Positions 35,970 to 46,706 of a stretch of DNA of 64,000 bases are shown here, piece after piece. A program made the translations under genes and the position numbers. Numbering within the stretch: position 1 is the first letter of the stretch; every line of letters starts with the position of its first letter. The notes beneath the pieces were generated by a model. The model saw only the letters and a program-made list of their open reading frames with translations, was not told where the DNA came from and did not search any database. The stretch comes from Silvimonas soli (GTDB taxonomy: Bacteria; Pseudomonadota; Gammaproteobacteria; Burkholderiales; Chitinibacteraceae): the NCBI RefSeq assembly GCF_030035605.1, contig NZ_CP106736.1:1612001-1676000 (forward strand). The letters run 5' to 3'.

Positions 35970-36656
35970 ATGCCAGCCAATATCTTGCTCGTTGAAGACG
36001 AACCAGCCATCCAGGAACTGATTTCCTTCAACCTGACTCAGGCCGGCCATCACGTCATGCGGGCCGATTCAGCCGAATCTGCAGCGCATATCGTGCGTAA
36101 TGCTTTGCCCGATCTGATTTTGCTGGACTGGATGCTGCCCGGCATGACCGGCATTGAATTTGCCCGCAAGCTGCGCGGCGAAGAACGTACCCGCCAGATT
36201 CCGTTGATCATGCTCACCGCGCGTTCGGATGAACAAGACAAGATTATTGGGCTGGATACCGGTGCCGATGATTACATCACCAAGCCATTCAGCCCGCGTG
36301 AACTGCAAGCGCGCATCAAGTCGGTGCTACGTCGCCGCTCGCCGCAAGTGACGGATGACTTGGTCGAAGTACAAGGTTTGCGGCTGGACCCAACCACTCA
36401 CCGTGTCACCGGCAACGGCGACCCGATTGATCTGGGCCCGACGGAATTTCGTCTGCTGCATTTTTTCATGACTCACCCGGAGCGTGTACACTCGCGCGCC
36501 CAATTGCTTGATCAGGTCTGGGGTGATCATGTGTTTGTGGAAGAGCGCACCGTGGACGTACATATCCGCCGTCTGCGCTCGGCACTGGAAATCTCCGGCT
36601 ATGACCGGTTAATCCAGACTGTGCGCGGCACCGGTTACCGCCTTTCCGCACAATAA
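35970..36656 (+). CDS. phoB: Phosphate regulon response regulator PhoB
   Basis: A 228-residue OmpR-family regulator. The receiver has acidic residues VEDEPA, phosphoacceptor Asp53 (LLDWMLPGMTG) and switch lysine in ITKPFSPREL. The winged helix includes RTVDVHIRRLR and ends VRGTGYRLSAQ. It is followed by phoR after 113 bases. pst and phoU genes are not present. Confidence 0.93.
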   Translation: MPANILLVEDEPAIQELISFNLTQAGHHVMRADSAESAAHIVRNALPDLILLDWMLPGMTGIEFARKLRGEERTRQIPLIMLTARSDEQDKIIGLDTGADDYITKPFSPRELQARIKSVLRRRSPQVTDDLVEVQGLRLDPTTHRVTGNGDPIDLGPTEFRLLHFFMTHPERVHSRAQLLDQVWGDHVFVEERTVDVHIRRLRSALEISGYDRLIQTVRGTGYRLSAQ

Positions 36657-36672
36657 AAACCAGTTGAAAAAT

Positions 36673-36703
36673 CCACCGGCTTTATAAAACCGTAAGCCGG
36701 TGG
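36673..36703. terminator. Hairpin between phoB and phoR
   Basis: CCACCGGCTT (36673-36682) pairs with AAGCCGGTGG (36694-36703) around an 11-base loop. On the plus strand A-rich rather than T-rich sequence follows, so it is not a standard phoB terminator. It may be an attenuator or an mRNA-protecting structure setting the PhoB:PhoR ratio. Confidence 0.5.
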
Positions 36704-36769
36704 AAAAATCGTAATAAACTCATGCCAGTCTCGACCGCATAAAAACCCGTTCCGCTTTCGGACTTTTCG

Positions 36770-38059
36770 ATGATTTGGCTGCGCTCGACCATTTACTATA
36801 TTTCTATCGCCCTCGTGGCCTTGCTGGTGTCTGCCATCGCCGGGCCGCTCTGGGGTTTATCTCTGGCGGTGATCATTCTTGGAATGGCCACCGCATTCCA
36901 TTTGTTCAATCTGGCCCGTTTGCTGCGCTGGATGCGTAACCCGCGCGTTGATAACGTGCCTGGCAGTTTTCTGCTGTGGCAAGACTTGTTCGACCGGCTG
37001 TATGACCAGGTTCGTTCGCAAAAGAAAACCCAGGAACGGCTGGCACATATGCTGGAGCGCTTTACCAGCGCTGGCGAAGCGTTGCCTGATGGCGTGATCA
37101 TGCTGGATGAACACGACCGGATTGAATGGTGCAATCAGGCCGCCAGCCAGCATCTGGGCATTGATCGTGTTACCGACATCTGGCAAATCGTCACCAACAT
37201 CGTGCGTCAGCCGAGCCTGCGCGAATATCTGCGCATGCAGGATTTTGCGCACCCGCTGATGCTGCGCACGACTCGTCCTCACGAACAGGTGTTGTCAGTG
37301 CAACTGGTGCCGTTTGATTCAACCCGCAAATTGCTGCTGTCGCGCGATATCACCCAGCTGGATCGGGTCCAGACGGTGCACCGCGACTTCATTGCCAATG
37401 TCTCGCACGAACTGCGCACGCCGCTGACGGTGGTCGGCGGGTTTATCGAGACCATGATCGACATTCCGCAACTGGACGAGACCACGCGCGGCCAGCAACT
37501 GCAATTGATGTACGACCAGACCCAGCGCATGCAACGGCTGGTGGATGACTTGCTGACTTTGTCGCGGCTGGAAAACGGCCAGCAGATGAAGGAAGAAGAA
37601 GTCGACGTGCCGCAATTGATGAAACTGATGCAGGCCGAAGCGGCCGGTTTGTCGCAAGGTCGCCATGAAATCCGCATCGGCACTCTGGCGCCGATCCGCT
37701 TGATTGGTAATCACGACGAACTGCATTCGGCGTTTGGCAACCTGGTGTCCAATGCCATTCGCTACACGCCGACCGGCGGGCAGATCACCATCAACTGGCA
37801 AGCCGATGGCGAGCAACCTGTGTTCAGTGTCCAGGATACCGGCATCGGCGTGGCGCCCGAACATTTGCCGCGACTGACCGAGCGCTTTTACCGGGTGGAT
37901 CGCGGTCGTTCGCGTTCGACCGGTGGTACCGGGCTGGGGCTGGCGATTGTTAAACATATTCTGCAGCGGCATCAGGCGCAGCTGGCAGTGAAATCCCGGC
38001 TGGGTGAAGGCAGCGAATTTTCGGTGCGCTTCCCACCGCATCGCTCGCTAAGTGACTGA
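36770..38059 (+). CDS. phoR: Phosphate regulon sensor histidine kinase PhoR
   Basis: A 429-residue kinase with two N-terminal membrane helices and no large periplasmic domain, as in E. coli PhoR. A PAS-type domain (~residues 95-200, ALPDGVIMLDEHDRIEWCNQAA) precedes the H-box FIANVSHELRTPL with His213. N (LVSNAIRYTP), G1 (DTGIGVAPEHL) and G2 (GGTGLGLAIV) boxes follow. The lack of a sensor domain fits signalling through PstSCAB-PhoU, encoded elsewhere. Confidence 0.93.
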   Translation: MIWLRSTIYYISIALVALLVSAIAGPLWGLSLAVIILGMATAFHLFNLARLLRWMRNPRVDNVPGSFLLWQDLFDRLYDQVRSQKKTQERLAHMLERFTSAGEALPDGVIMLDEHDRIEWCNQAASQHLGIDRVTDIWQIVTNIVRQPSLREYLRMQDFAHPLMLRTTRPHEQVLSVQLVPFDSTRKLLLSRDITQLDRVQTVHRDFIANVSHELRTPLTVVGGFIETMIDIPQLDETTRGQQLQLMYDQTQRMQRLVDDLLTLSRLENGQQMKEEEVDVPQLMKLMQAEAAGLSQGRHEIRIGTLAPIRLIGNHDELHSAFGNLVSNAIRYTPTGGQITINWQADGEQPVFSVQDTGIGVAPEHLPRLTERFYRVDRGRSRSTGGTGLGLAIVKHILQRHQAQLAVKSRLGEGSEFSVRFPPHRSLSD

Positions 38060-38317
38060 GCTGGCGTGATCTGTAACGGCCAGAAATTCGCAAAAAGCAG
38101 CCCAATGCGAGGGCGTACGTCGGGAAAACCCCGATTCTTGTGTTTTATTTATGCGCCCTGGCCCCATATACTTGCGTACCGCCGGGCGCTACGCGAGCCG
38201 GTAGTGTGAAATCTTCGAAGTGATCGCATGTCCAACACAGTGTCATTAGCGGATAATGACGGATGAATTGGGCGGTTACGCCTTTTTATGACAACGTATG
38301 AATTTGAGGTGAATGCA

Positions 38318-39397
38318 ATGAGTAGAATCGCTGCCATCAAGCCCTTCGGGCAACGTATCTGGCTGGATAACCTGTCCCGCGGCCTGCTGAAATCCGGCGA
38401 ACTGGCTCGCCTGATCCAGGAAGACGACATCGCTGGCGTCACATCCAACCCGGCGATTTTCTACAAGTCCATCAGCTCCGATGAACTGTATGCAGGCGAC
38501 CTGGCTGAGCTGAAAAAGCAAGACCTGACCGCTGAACAACGCTACGAAGCACTGGTTGTGCCGGACATTCAAGCCACTTGCGACCTGACCGCACCGATGT
38601 ACCGCGACACGAAGGGTCTGGATGGCTACGTCAGCCTGGAAGTCTCGCCGACTCTGGCTAACGACGCACAAGGCACCATCGACAACGCCAAGCGTCTGTG
38701 GGCTGCCATCAATCGTCCAAACGCCATGATCAAGGTTCCGGCTACTCCAGCTGGCGTGATCGCGTTTGAAGAACTGATCACCTCCGGCATCAACGTGAAC
38801 ATCACACTGATGTTCAACCTGAAGCATGTTGATGACGTGACCAACGCCTACGTGCGCGGTCTGGAAGCACGTGTTGCTGCTGGCCTGCCGATTGATCACA
38901 TCCGCGCAGTGGCATCGGTATTCCTGTCCCGCGTTGATACCCTGATCGACAAAAAGCTGGAAGCGCTGGGCACACCAGAAGCCAAGGCTCTGTCGGGCAA
39001 AGTAGCTATCGCTTTCGTCAAGGTGGCTTACCAGCACTACAAGAAGCTGTTCCACGGCAGCCGCTTTGCGGATCTGAAAGCCAAGGGCGCACATCCACAA
39101 CGTCTGCTGTGGGCATCCACCGGCACCAAGAACGCTGCTTTCCGCGACACCATGTACGTGGAAGAGCTGATCGGGCCAGAAACCGTTAACACCGTGCCAG
39201 ACGCTACCCTGAACGCATTCCGCGATCACGGCGTTGCTGCTGACAAGCTGGAAACCAACACCGAAGCTGCGGTTGAGACTCTGGTCCAACTGCGCAAGGT
39301 AGGCATTAACTACAACCTGATCGGTGAACAACTGCAGGTTGAAGGTCTGAAGCTGTTTGACGAAGCGTTTGAAAAGCTGCTGGAACTGACCAAATAA
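38318..39397 (+). CDS. tal: Transaldolase
   Basis: A 359-residue transaldolase of the longer type also found in actinobacteria and some betaproteobacteria. It moves dihydroxyacetone units in the pentose phosphate pathway. VTSNPAIFYKSI and SLEVSPTLANDAQG are present, and the Schiff-base lysine is in MIKVPATPAGVIAFEEL. The C-terminus is longer than E. coli TalB. The ATG at 38318 has a GAGGTG site; an in-frame start at 38288 is less likely. Codon use looks strongly biased, as in highly expressed genes. Confidence 0.95.
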   Translation: MSRIAAIKPFGQRIWLDNLSRGLLKSGELARLIQEDDIAGVTSNPAIFYKSISSDELYAGDLAELKKQDLTAEQRYEALVVPDIQATCDLTAPMYRDTKGLDGYVSLEVSPTLANDAQGTIDNAKRLWAAINRPNAMIKVPATPAGVIAFEELITSGINVNITLMFNLKHVDDVTNAYVRGLEARVAAGLPIDHIRAVASVFLSRVDTLIDKKLEALGTPEAKALSGKVAIAFVKVAYQHYKKLFHGSRFADLKAKGAHPQRLLWASTGTKNAAFRDTMYVEELIGPETVNTVPDATLNAFRDHGVAADKLETNTEAAVETLVQLRKVGINYNLIGEQLQVEGLKLFDEAFEKLLELTK

Positions 39398-39418
39398 TTG
39401 GTCCAGTCTCACTGGCAT

Positions 39419-39449
39419 AAAAAAACCGGCTTTCATGGCCGGTTTTTTT
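39419..39449. terminator. Bidirectional terminator after tal
   Basis: AAAAACCGGC (39421-39430) pairs with GCCGGTTTTT (39438-39447) around a 7-base loop, with A-rich and T-rich flanks. It serves tal and the converging exported-protein gene. Confidence 0.88.
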
Positions 39450-39469
39450 ATTGGTCTCGCTCAAGACAC

Positions 39470-39907
39470 TCAACCCGTCATCAATGCTTGCGCCCGTTCC
39501 AGATAGGCCACCATCAGTTGCGTACGCTCACGCCCGAACACCAGCGAGGCCACCTGCGCCACCACAGAACGCTGCTGGCCTGGCGCACATTCGTCCGCAG
39601 CATTGGCCACCCAGCACTCACAACCACTGATGTGGCCGAGGGGCGACACGGTCACCGTATTGGCGCCGATCTTGCACCAGTTGCTATTGGCTGCAGCGCG
39701 GATGTGGTCCACGTCGTACAGGTTGGATGAGGTCATGCCTCCCGCAATGGCATAGAAGTCGTGCTCGCCATCCCACGCGGCAATACTGGCGGTGCTTTGA
39801 TTGATAACGCGGCCATTGAATGGCCAGGCGGTATACATGGCTTGGGCCGGGCTGGCCAAGGCGAACAGGACGGCGGCAAAACAACCTGCAACTGCAATTC
39901 GTTTCAT
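39470..39907 (-). CDS. Exported protein of unknown function with four cysteines
   Basis: A 145-residue protein with a clear signal peptide ending SPAQA. The mature part contains AWPFNGRVINQSTASIAAWDGEH, then Cys in NWCKIG, GCECW and ECAPG, which could form two disulfides. No family was recognised. The ATG at 39907 begins the signal peptide but has no strong ribosome binding site; an in-frame start at 40000 would precede the signal. Three similar palindromes lie 140-220 bases upstream, a possible operator cluster. Confidence 0.65.
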   Translation of the reverse strand: MKRIAVAGCFAAVLFALASPAQAMYTAWPFNGRVINQSTASIAAWDGEHDFYAIAGGMTSSNLYDVDHIRAAANSNWCKIGANTVTVSPLGHISGCECWVANAADECAPGQQRSVVAQVASLVFGRERTQLMVAYLERAQALMTG

Positions 39908-40045
39908 ATCGACGGCTGGAATAATCTGAGTGGCCTGCTTAACAGCAAGAACCGGGCCAGCTGTGGCAAGACGCCTTGTTTTCAGAGACTTAGCCAACAT
40001 GCCAGTTCATTGCTGACTTGTTTCAGCCAGGTTAAGAACTCATGA

Positions 40046-40128
40046 CGTCGCCATATAGCGACGCTTACTCTATGCCATATGGCTATTTGCTTGATTTGAA
40101 TGCGGTATGACTGTCGCCATATGGCGAC
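40046..40128. repeat. Cluster of three related palindromes (GTCGCCATATGGCGAC type)
   Basis: Site 1 is CGTCGCCATATAGCGACG (40046-40063, one mismatched pair). Site 2 is GCCATATGGC (40074-40083, core only, perfect). Site 3 is GTCGCCATATGGCGAC (40113-40128, perfect 16-mer). Centres are 24 and 42 bases apart. The shared GCCATATGGC core suggests binding sites for one dimeric regulator, probably acting on the exported-protein gene at 39907. Confidence 0.75.
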
Positions 40129-40234
40129 GCCGACGTCAGAAAGTGACAAATTCGTGACGATTTAACCGCAATGAAGGCGTAACTGGTGCGCGCATGCCCG
40201 GCGTGGGAAGAGCCGAATCCTATATCCGCCAGGC

Positions 40235-40268
40235 AATAAAAAACGGGCCAGTCTTGCGACCGGCCCGT
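40235..40268 (-). terminator. Rho-independent terminator of the chitinase gene
   Basis: ACGGGCC (40243-40249) pairs with GGCCCGT (40262-40268), extended by GTC/GAC inside one mismatch and closed by TTGC. On the minus strand TTTTTTATT follows. It lies 35 bases past the chitinase stop. Confidence 0.85.
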
Positions 40269-40302
40269 CCGTTCAAGGAGATATCGTCAGCGTCAACGCG
40301 AC

Positions 40303-43029
<2,727 letters not shown>

Positions 43030-43626
43030 GGTTAAGTCTCCAATCCAGTTTTGTTTATATCGAAGTGACCCGTTCATGATTTCGACGGGCCTTTCAAGCG
43101 CAGGCTTGTAAGAAAAGCCGGATTACGCGCTCGCGGGCGAATGCTTATGGGGCCGCATTCTGCCCTTGAACCTTCGATTAGCTTGAAGCACCCCAAGTGT
43201 GTCAAGGCAAGCGCCGCTGCCGCCAAACGCCTGCCCGTGGCACAACCAGACCAGTGCGTTGAACGCGACATATTGCGCTGCAACATAAACAGGATCGGAG
43301 GACGGATTGCGCCGATGCAATGCCAGTTTTTTCCGCAAACCGTTTTGCCGCAGCACAAAAATCAGGGATTACTGTTGAAGACCGGGAAATACCACTTCAG
43401 AAAGCGCTACCACTGGTCTGTGACAGCCGGATGTCAACCAGACGCGTCAACGCGCCTTTGACGTCAGTCGCATACGGCAAACTACTTACAATACTTACGA
43501 CAAACCTTGTCCCAGGCTGCAACGCAACACGGCCAATTTTGCCGATAAAGCGGTTGGATCGCCCTGCCGCTTGCAGTCGATAGCCGGTTTCTGATAAAAC
43601 CCGAGTTCATTACTCAGGTTTTATTC
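43030..43626. other. Intergenic region between chitinase and the QueD-like gene
   Basis: About 597 bases between divergent genes. It must carry the chitinase promoter (leftward) and the QueD-like promoter (rightward; TACAAT near 43487 is a possible -10). A hairpin at 43593-43625 ends just before the QueD-like ATG. Open frames here look like chance. No riboswitch was recognised. Confidence 0.5.
43593..43625. promoter_or_regulatory. Hairpin covering the ribosome binding region of the QueD-like gene
   Basis: ATAAAACC (43594-43601) pairs with GGTTTTAT (43617-43624) and GAGT (43603-43606) with ACTC (43612-43615), with one mismatch between. The AGG serving as ribosome binding site lies in the right arm, next to the ATG at 43627. 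It could lower translation, or act as a terminator for leftward transcription. It does not fit the preQ1-I consensus. Confidence 0.45.
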
Positions 43627-44223
43627 ATGCTGATCCGCAAGCTGTTCAAATTTGAAAGTGCACATATCGTGCGCAACTGTTCTTCAGACCGCTGCCGCCG
43701 TTCGATCCACGGCCATAGCTACAAGGTTGAAGTGCTGCTGGAAGCGCACGCCCTGGACAACGGCCAGATGGTGTACGACTTTGGTCTGATGAAAAGCACC
43801 ATCAAAGACGTGATCGATGCGTTTGATCACGCCATCTGTTTCTGGGATAAAGACGACCCCGAATACATTCGTTTATCCAAAGAATTCAGCGCACGCTGGA
43901 TTGCCGTGCCGGTATCGCCTTCGGCCGAGCAATTTGCCCGCATGTTCTTTGTGGTGATCGACGCGATCCTGCAGAACACGATCATGAAAAACGGCGAGAG
44001 CGATGTGCGCCTGCATTCGGTGATCGCCCACGAAACCGAAACCGGTTACGCGCAGGCATTCCGTGAAGACGCCGTGAATGAGCGCATGGGCATCATTCGC
44101 CTGCAAGACCTGGTGTTTTCGGAGCAGGTAAAAGCCGAATGGCATGACCCGCAAATGATGGAAAAACTGATCGCTGGCGAAGCGTTCATCAACCCAGAAG
44201 TGCCGCTACAAATCAAAGGCTGA
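43627..44223 (+). CDS. 6-carboxytetrahydropterin synthase family protein (QueD/PTPS-like)
   Basis: A 198-residue PTPS-fold enzyme. Zinc ligands are His13 (FESAH), His28 and His30 (IHGHSY). Cys23 lies just before them and may be the catalytic cysteine; Cys18 is an extra one. HETETGYA near residue 138 holds the C-terminal Glu motif. QueD makes the queuosine precursor 6-carboxytetrahydropterin. At 198 residues it is longer than E. coli QueD (about 120), with insertions and an extended C-terminus. No other que genes are nearby. Confidence 0.85.
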   Translation: MLIRKLFKFESAHIVRNCSSDRCRRSIHGHSYKVEVLLEAHALDNGQMVYDFGLMKSTIKDVIDAFDHAICFWDKDDPEYIRLSKEFSARWIAVPVSPSAEQFARMFFVVIDAILQNTIMKNGESDVRLHSVIAHETETGYAQAFREDAVNERMGIIRLQDLVFSEQVKAEWHDPQMMEKLIAGEAFINPEVPLQIKG

Positions 44224-44332
44224 TGCGGCCGCCGCAGTAGCGGCGGATCTTGCAAATATAATCGTCCTCGCTAGCCGCGCTGGCATATGCTATCCCTGTG
44301 AAATACCCGCCCCCAGCACAGGACGATAGCCC

Positions 44333-44695
44333 ATGAATGTCGCCACCATTTTGTCCCCCGAAGCAGTCGTTGCCGCACAAGTCGATGCCTACAACGCGCA
44401 CGATCTATACCGCTTTGTGGCTTGTTACTCGCCGCATGTCGTCATTTCCGGCTGGCCATCCGGGGCCGCGCGGCTGGAGGGCCGGGATGCGCTGGCGGAT
44501 TACTACCGGGATTACCGTTTCAACTTGCCCGATCTAAGCGTGCAGATTCGTCAGCGCATTGTTTACGGCAATGTGGTGATTGATCACGAGGAAGTGTACG
44601 GGCTGGAAAAACAACCGGTGATGGCCGTGGCCATTTATGAAGTTCACGACGGGCTGATCAGCAGCGTGCATTTTCTGGACGAGCCGACCTGGTAA
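44333..44695 (+). CDS. NTF2-like (SnoaL-type) protein
   Basis: A 120-residue single-domain protein with the cone-shaped NTF2 pattern: an N-terminal helix QVDAYNAHDLYRFVACYSPHV, then GRDALADYYRDYRFNLP and paired C-terminal strands including VAIYEVHDGLISSVHFL. These small domains bind or isomerise varied small molecules; no substrate can be assigned. It lies 110 bases after the QueD-like gene and may be transcribed with it. Confidence 0.8.
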   Translation: MNVATILSPEAVVAAQVDAYNAHDLYRFVACYSPHVVISGWPSGAARLEGRDALADYYRDYRFNLPDLSVQIRQRIVYGNVVIDHEEVYGLEKQPVMAVAIYEVHDGLISSVHFLDEPTW

Positions 44696-44715
44696 CACGC
44701 TCTGAGCATGATGCG

Positions 44716-45408
44716 TCAGGGCGCCGGAAATATCCCGCCCTGACGGCGCTCGCCACTGAGTACTTCGCGGATCAACGGCACGGTAACTGGCCGTTTGAGC
44801 GATAACGCATAGCGATTGGCTTGTTCCAGCACTGAGCGCAGGCTCGCCAGATCACGTCGGCTATGGCGCAGCAGGTAATCCGCCGCTTCCGTCGACAACT
44901 CAAAGCCCGATTCGCGGGCCTGCGTGCGCAATGCGGCAATCTTGTCGGAATCCGACAACGCCTTGAGTTGATACACCAACCCCCAGCCCAGGCGAGTCGT
45001 CAGATCATCACGCAAGTCCAGTTGCATGGGCGGCACCGGGCCAGTTGCCAGCAAGCGGCCGCTGCCTTCGCGCAACGTGTTGTAGTGATCGAACAGGCGG
45101 ATTTGCTGTTCCGGGTCCAGTTGATCGACGTTATCGACAATCAACGCGGCGTCAGCAGCCAAGAAGTCGGGTAAGGACTGACTGGCCGCATCAATGCTGA
45201 TCACACCCGGCCAGCGTTGCGCGGCGGCCGCCAGCAAATATGACTTGCCCACGCCATTGCCGCCCCACAGATACAGAAAGCGGATGTCACTCGCGCCCGC
45301 GGCCCATTCGCCCAGCATAAACAACAGCTCGGCGTTTTCGCCCGGCACAAAGCCTTCAAAGCTGGGCGGCTGCGGCAGGTACAAATCAAGAATCAGTTGC
45401 TCACTCAT
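44716..45408 (-). CDS. hda: DnaA regulatory inactivator Hda
   Basis: A 230-residue AAA+ protein related to DnaA. The N-terminal QLILDL resembles a sliding-clamp-binding motif. Walker A is GGNGVGKSYLL and Walker B ALIVDNVDQL; RRDLASLRSVLEQANRYAL lies in the C-terminal lid. With the clamp it promotes ATP hydrolysis by DnaA after initiation. The ATG at 45408 has an AGGAAAGGG site and overlaps the end of the upstream membrane-protein gene by eight bases. Confidence 0.93.
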   Translation of the reverse strand: MSEQLILDLYLPQPPSFEGFVPGENAELLFMLGEWAAGASDIRFLYLWGGNGVGKSYLLAAAAQRWPGVISIDAASQSLPDFLAADAALIVDNVDQLDPEQQIRLFDHYNTLREGSGRLLATGPVPPMQLDLRDDLTTRLGWGLVYQLKALSDSDKIAALRTQARESGFELSTEAADYLLRHSRRDLASLRSVLEQANRYALSLKRPVTVPLIREVLSGERRQGGIFPAP

Positions 45409-46528
45409 CGCCCTTTCCTTGCTGCAGATTGCGGCGTGAGATGCCAGCGTGCGGATGCTTGCGATAAACATCGCTATCCAGATAATGCCTTCGCAGGTGG
45501 CGCAGGCCGACTTGCAAAATGGCGGCCATCGGCAACGCCAGCAAGACTCCGACAAAACCAAACAACTGGCCGAATGCCATCAGGGCGAAGATCACCGCGA
45601 CCGGATGCAGCCCGATGCGGTCACCGACCAGATAGGGCGTTATCAGATTGCCTTCCAGCGCCATGCCGACCAGAAACACCACCAGGCACAAGCCGATGCC
45701 GACCACCGACCCAAACTGCCCGGCGGCCGCCAGCGTGGCCAGCACCATGCCGGTGCCCGAGCCGAGATACGGAATAAACGTCAGCAAGCCCGAAACAATA
45801 CCCACTGGTAGTGCGGCATTCAGCCCGGCCAGATACAGGCCGCCGCTGTAAATCACGCACATGACCAGCATTACGGTGAGCTGGCCGCGCAAGAACTCGG
45901 ACAACACATCGTCAATTTCGACCAGGAAGCCGCGAAAGCGTCGGTCCCAGCGGCGTGGCACCAGTTCCAGCACGCGCGGCGAGAATTTGTCGCCGTCCCG
46001 TAAAAAGTAAAACAACACCACCGGGGTAAGGAAAACATTGGCCATGAGGCCAATAAACGCTCTGCCGCCGTTGCCAAGACTCTTGAAGATGCTTGGCAAA
46101 GCAGCCTTGATCGCTTCTTCGTGGCCAGCTATCCAGGTGACAAATGAATCGTGATCCAGCGCCACATGAATACCAAAACGCTGTGCCAGCGCCGGTGCCA
46201 GCGTGTTATCCACCCAGTCGGCAAAATGCGGCGCCAGGTGATAAAGCTGCTGTACTTGCTGGATGACCAGCGGCGCAATAATCAGCAGCAAAGCCAGCAG
46301 CAGCAACACCAGACCGATAATGACCAGCAAGGCGGCCAGATTGCCGTTGACGCGATGACGGGTCAGCCAGGATTGGGCCGGATGCAGGATGTACGCCAGG
46401 ATCGCAGCGGTCGCAAACGGCATCAAAACCGGCATCAACAGCCAAAGCAGCGCGCAGGCGGGCACCAGCAGGGCAGCAAGCCAGGCCGGGTGCAATTCTT
46501 TGGGCAGACGGGGAGTCGGGCGTATCAT
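45401..46528 (-). CDS. AI-2E family transporter (PerM-like)
   Basis: A 375-residue membrane protein with about eight hydrophobic segments. The family pattern is clear: paired N-terminal helices, a periplasmic region, LTPVVLFYFLRDGD, and the C-terminal helices around LTFIPYLGSGTGM and GDRIGLHPVAVIFALMAFGQLFG. It is coupled to hda, an arrangement common in betaproteobacteria. Its substrate is not known. It is divergent from purM. Confidence 0.92.
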   Translation of the reverse strand: MIRPTPRLPKELHPAWLAALLVPACALLWLLMPVLMPFATAAILAYILHPAQSWLTRHRVNGNLAALLVIIGLVLLLLALLLIIAPLVIQQVQQLYHLAPHFADWVDNTLAPALAQRFGIHVALDHDSFVTWIAGHEEAIKAALPSIFKSLGNGGRAFIGLMANVFLTPVVLFYFLRDGDKFSPRVLELVPRRWDRRFRGFLVEIDDVLSEFLRGQLTVMLVMCVIYSGGLYLAGLNAALPVGIVSGLLTFIPYLGSGTGMVLATLAAAGQFGSVVGIGLCLVVFLVGMALEGNLITPYLVGDRIGLHPVAVIFALMAFGQLFGFVGVLLALPMAAILQVGLRHLRRHYLDSDVYRKHPHAGISRRNLQQGKGDE

Positions 46529-46706
46529 CGCAGGATGCGTTAAAATACTGAGCTTTTTGGCAAAAAGGCTGCCAATTCTAGCTGCAACGCGGCATTACCG
46601 CCATGAACCTGAGTTCCGACGGTCACGTTTTGTAGCTATAAGTTGAAAACATTGCAGCCATTTGCATACGCCATTTGATCAGATCAGGACCACGAGGCCA
46701 CCACGC

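Larger units (their letters stand above)
39908..40302. other. Intergenic region with palindromes and chitinase terminator
   Basis: About 395 bases between the start of the exported-protein gene and the end of the chitinase gene, both leftward. It holds the palindrome cluster at 40046-40128 and the chitinase terminator at 40235-40268. No gene was recognised in the remainder. Confidence 0.6.

Noticed and set aside
43320..43583. An 87-residue open frame between the chitinase and QueD-like genes
   Set aside because: No ribosome binding site, no signal or domain pattern, and it lies where two divergent promoters are expected.
43560..43627. preQ1 riboswitch before the QueD-like gene
   Set aside because: The hairpin lacks the preQ1-I consensus loop and the A-rich pseudoknot tail.
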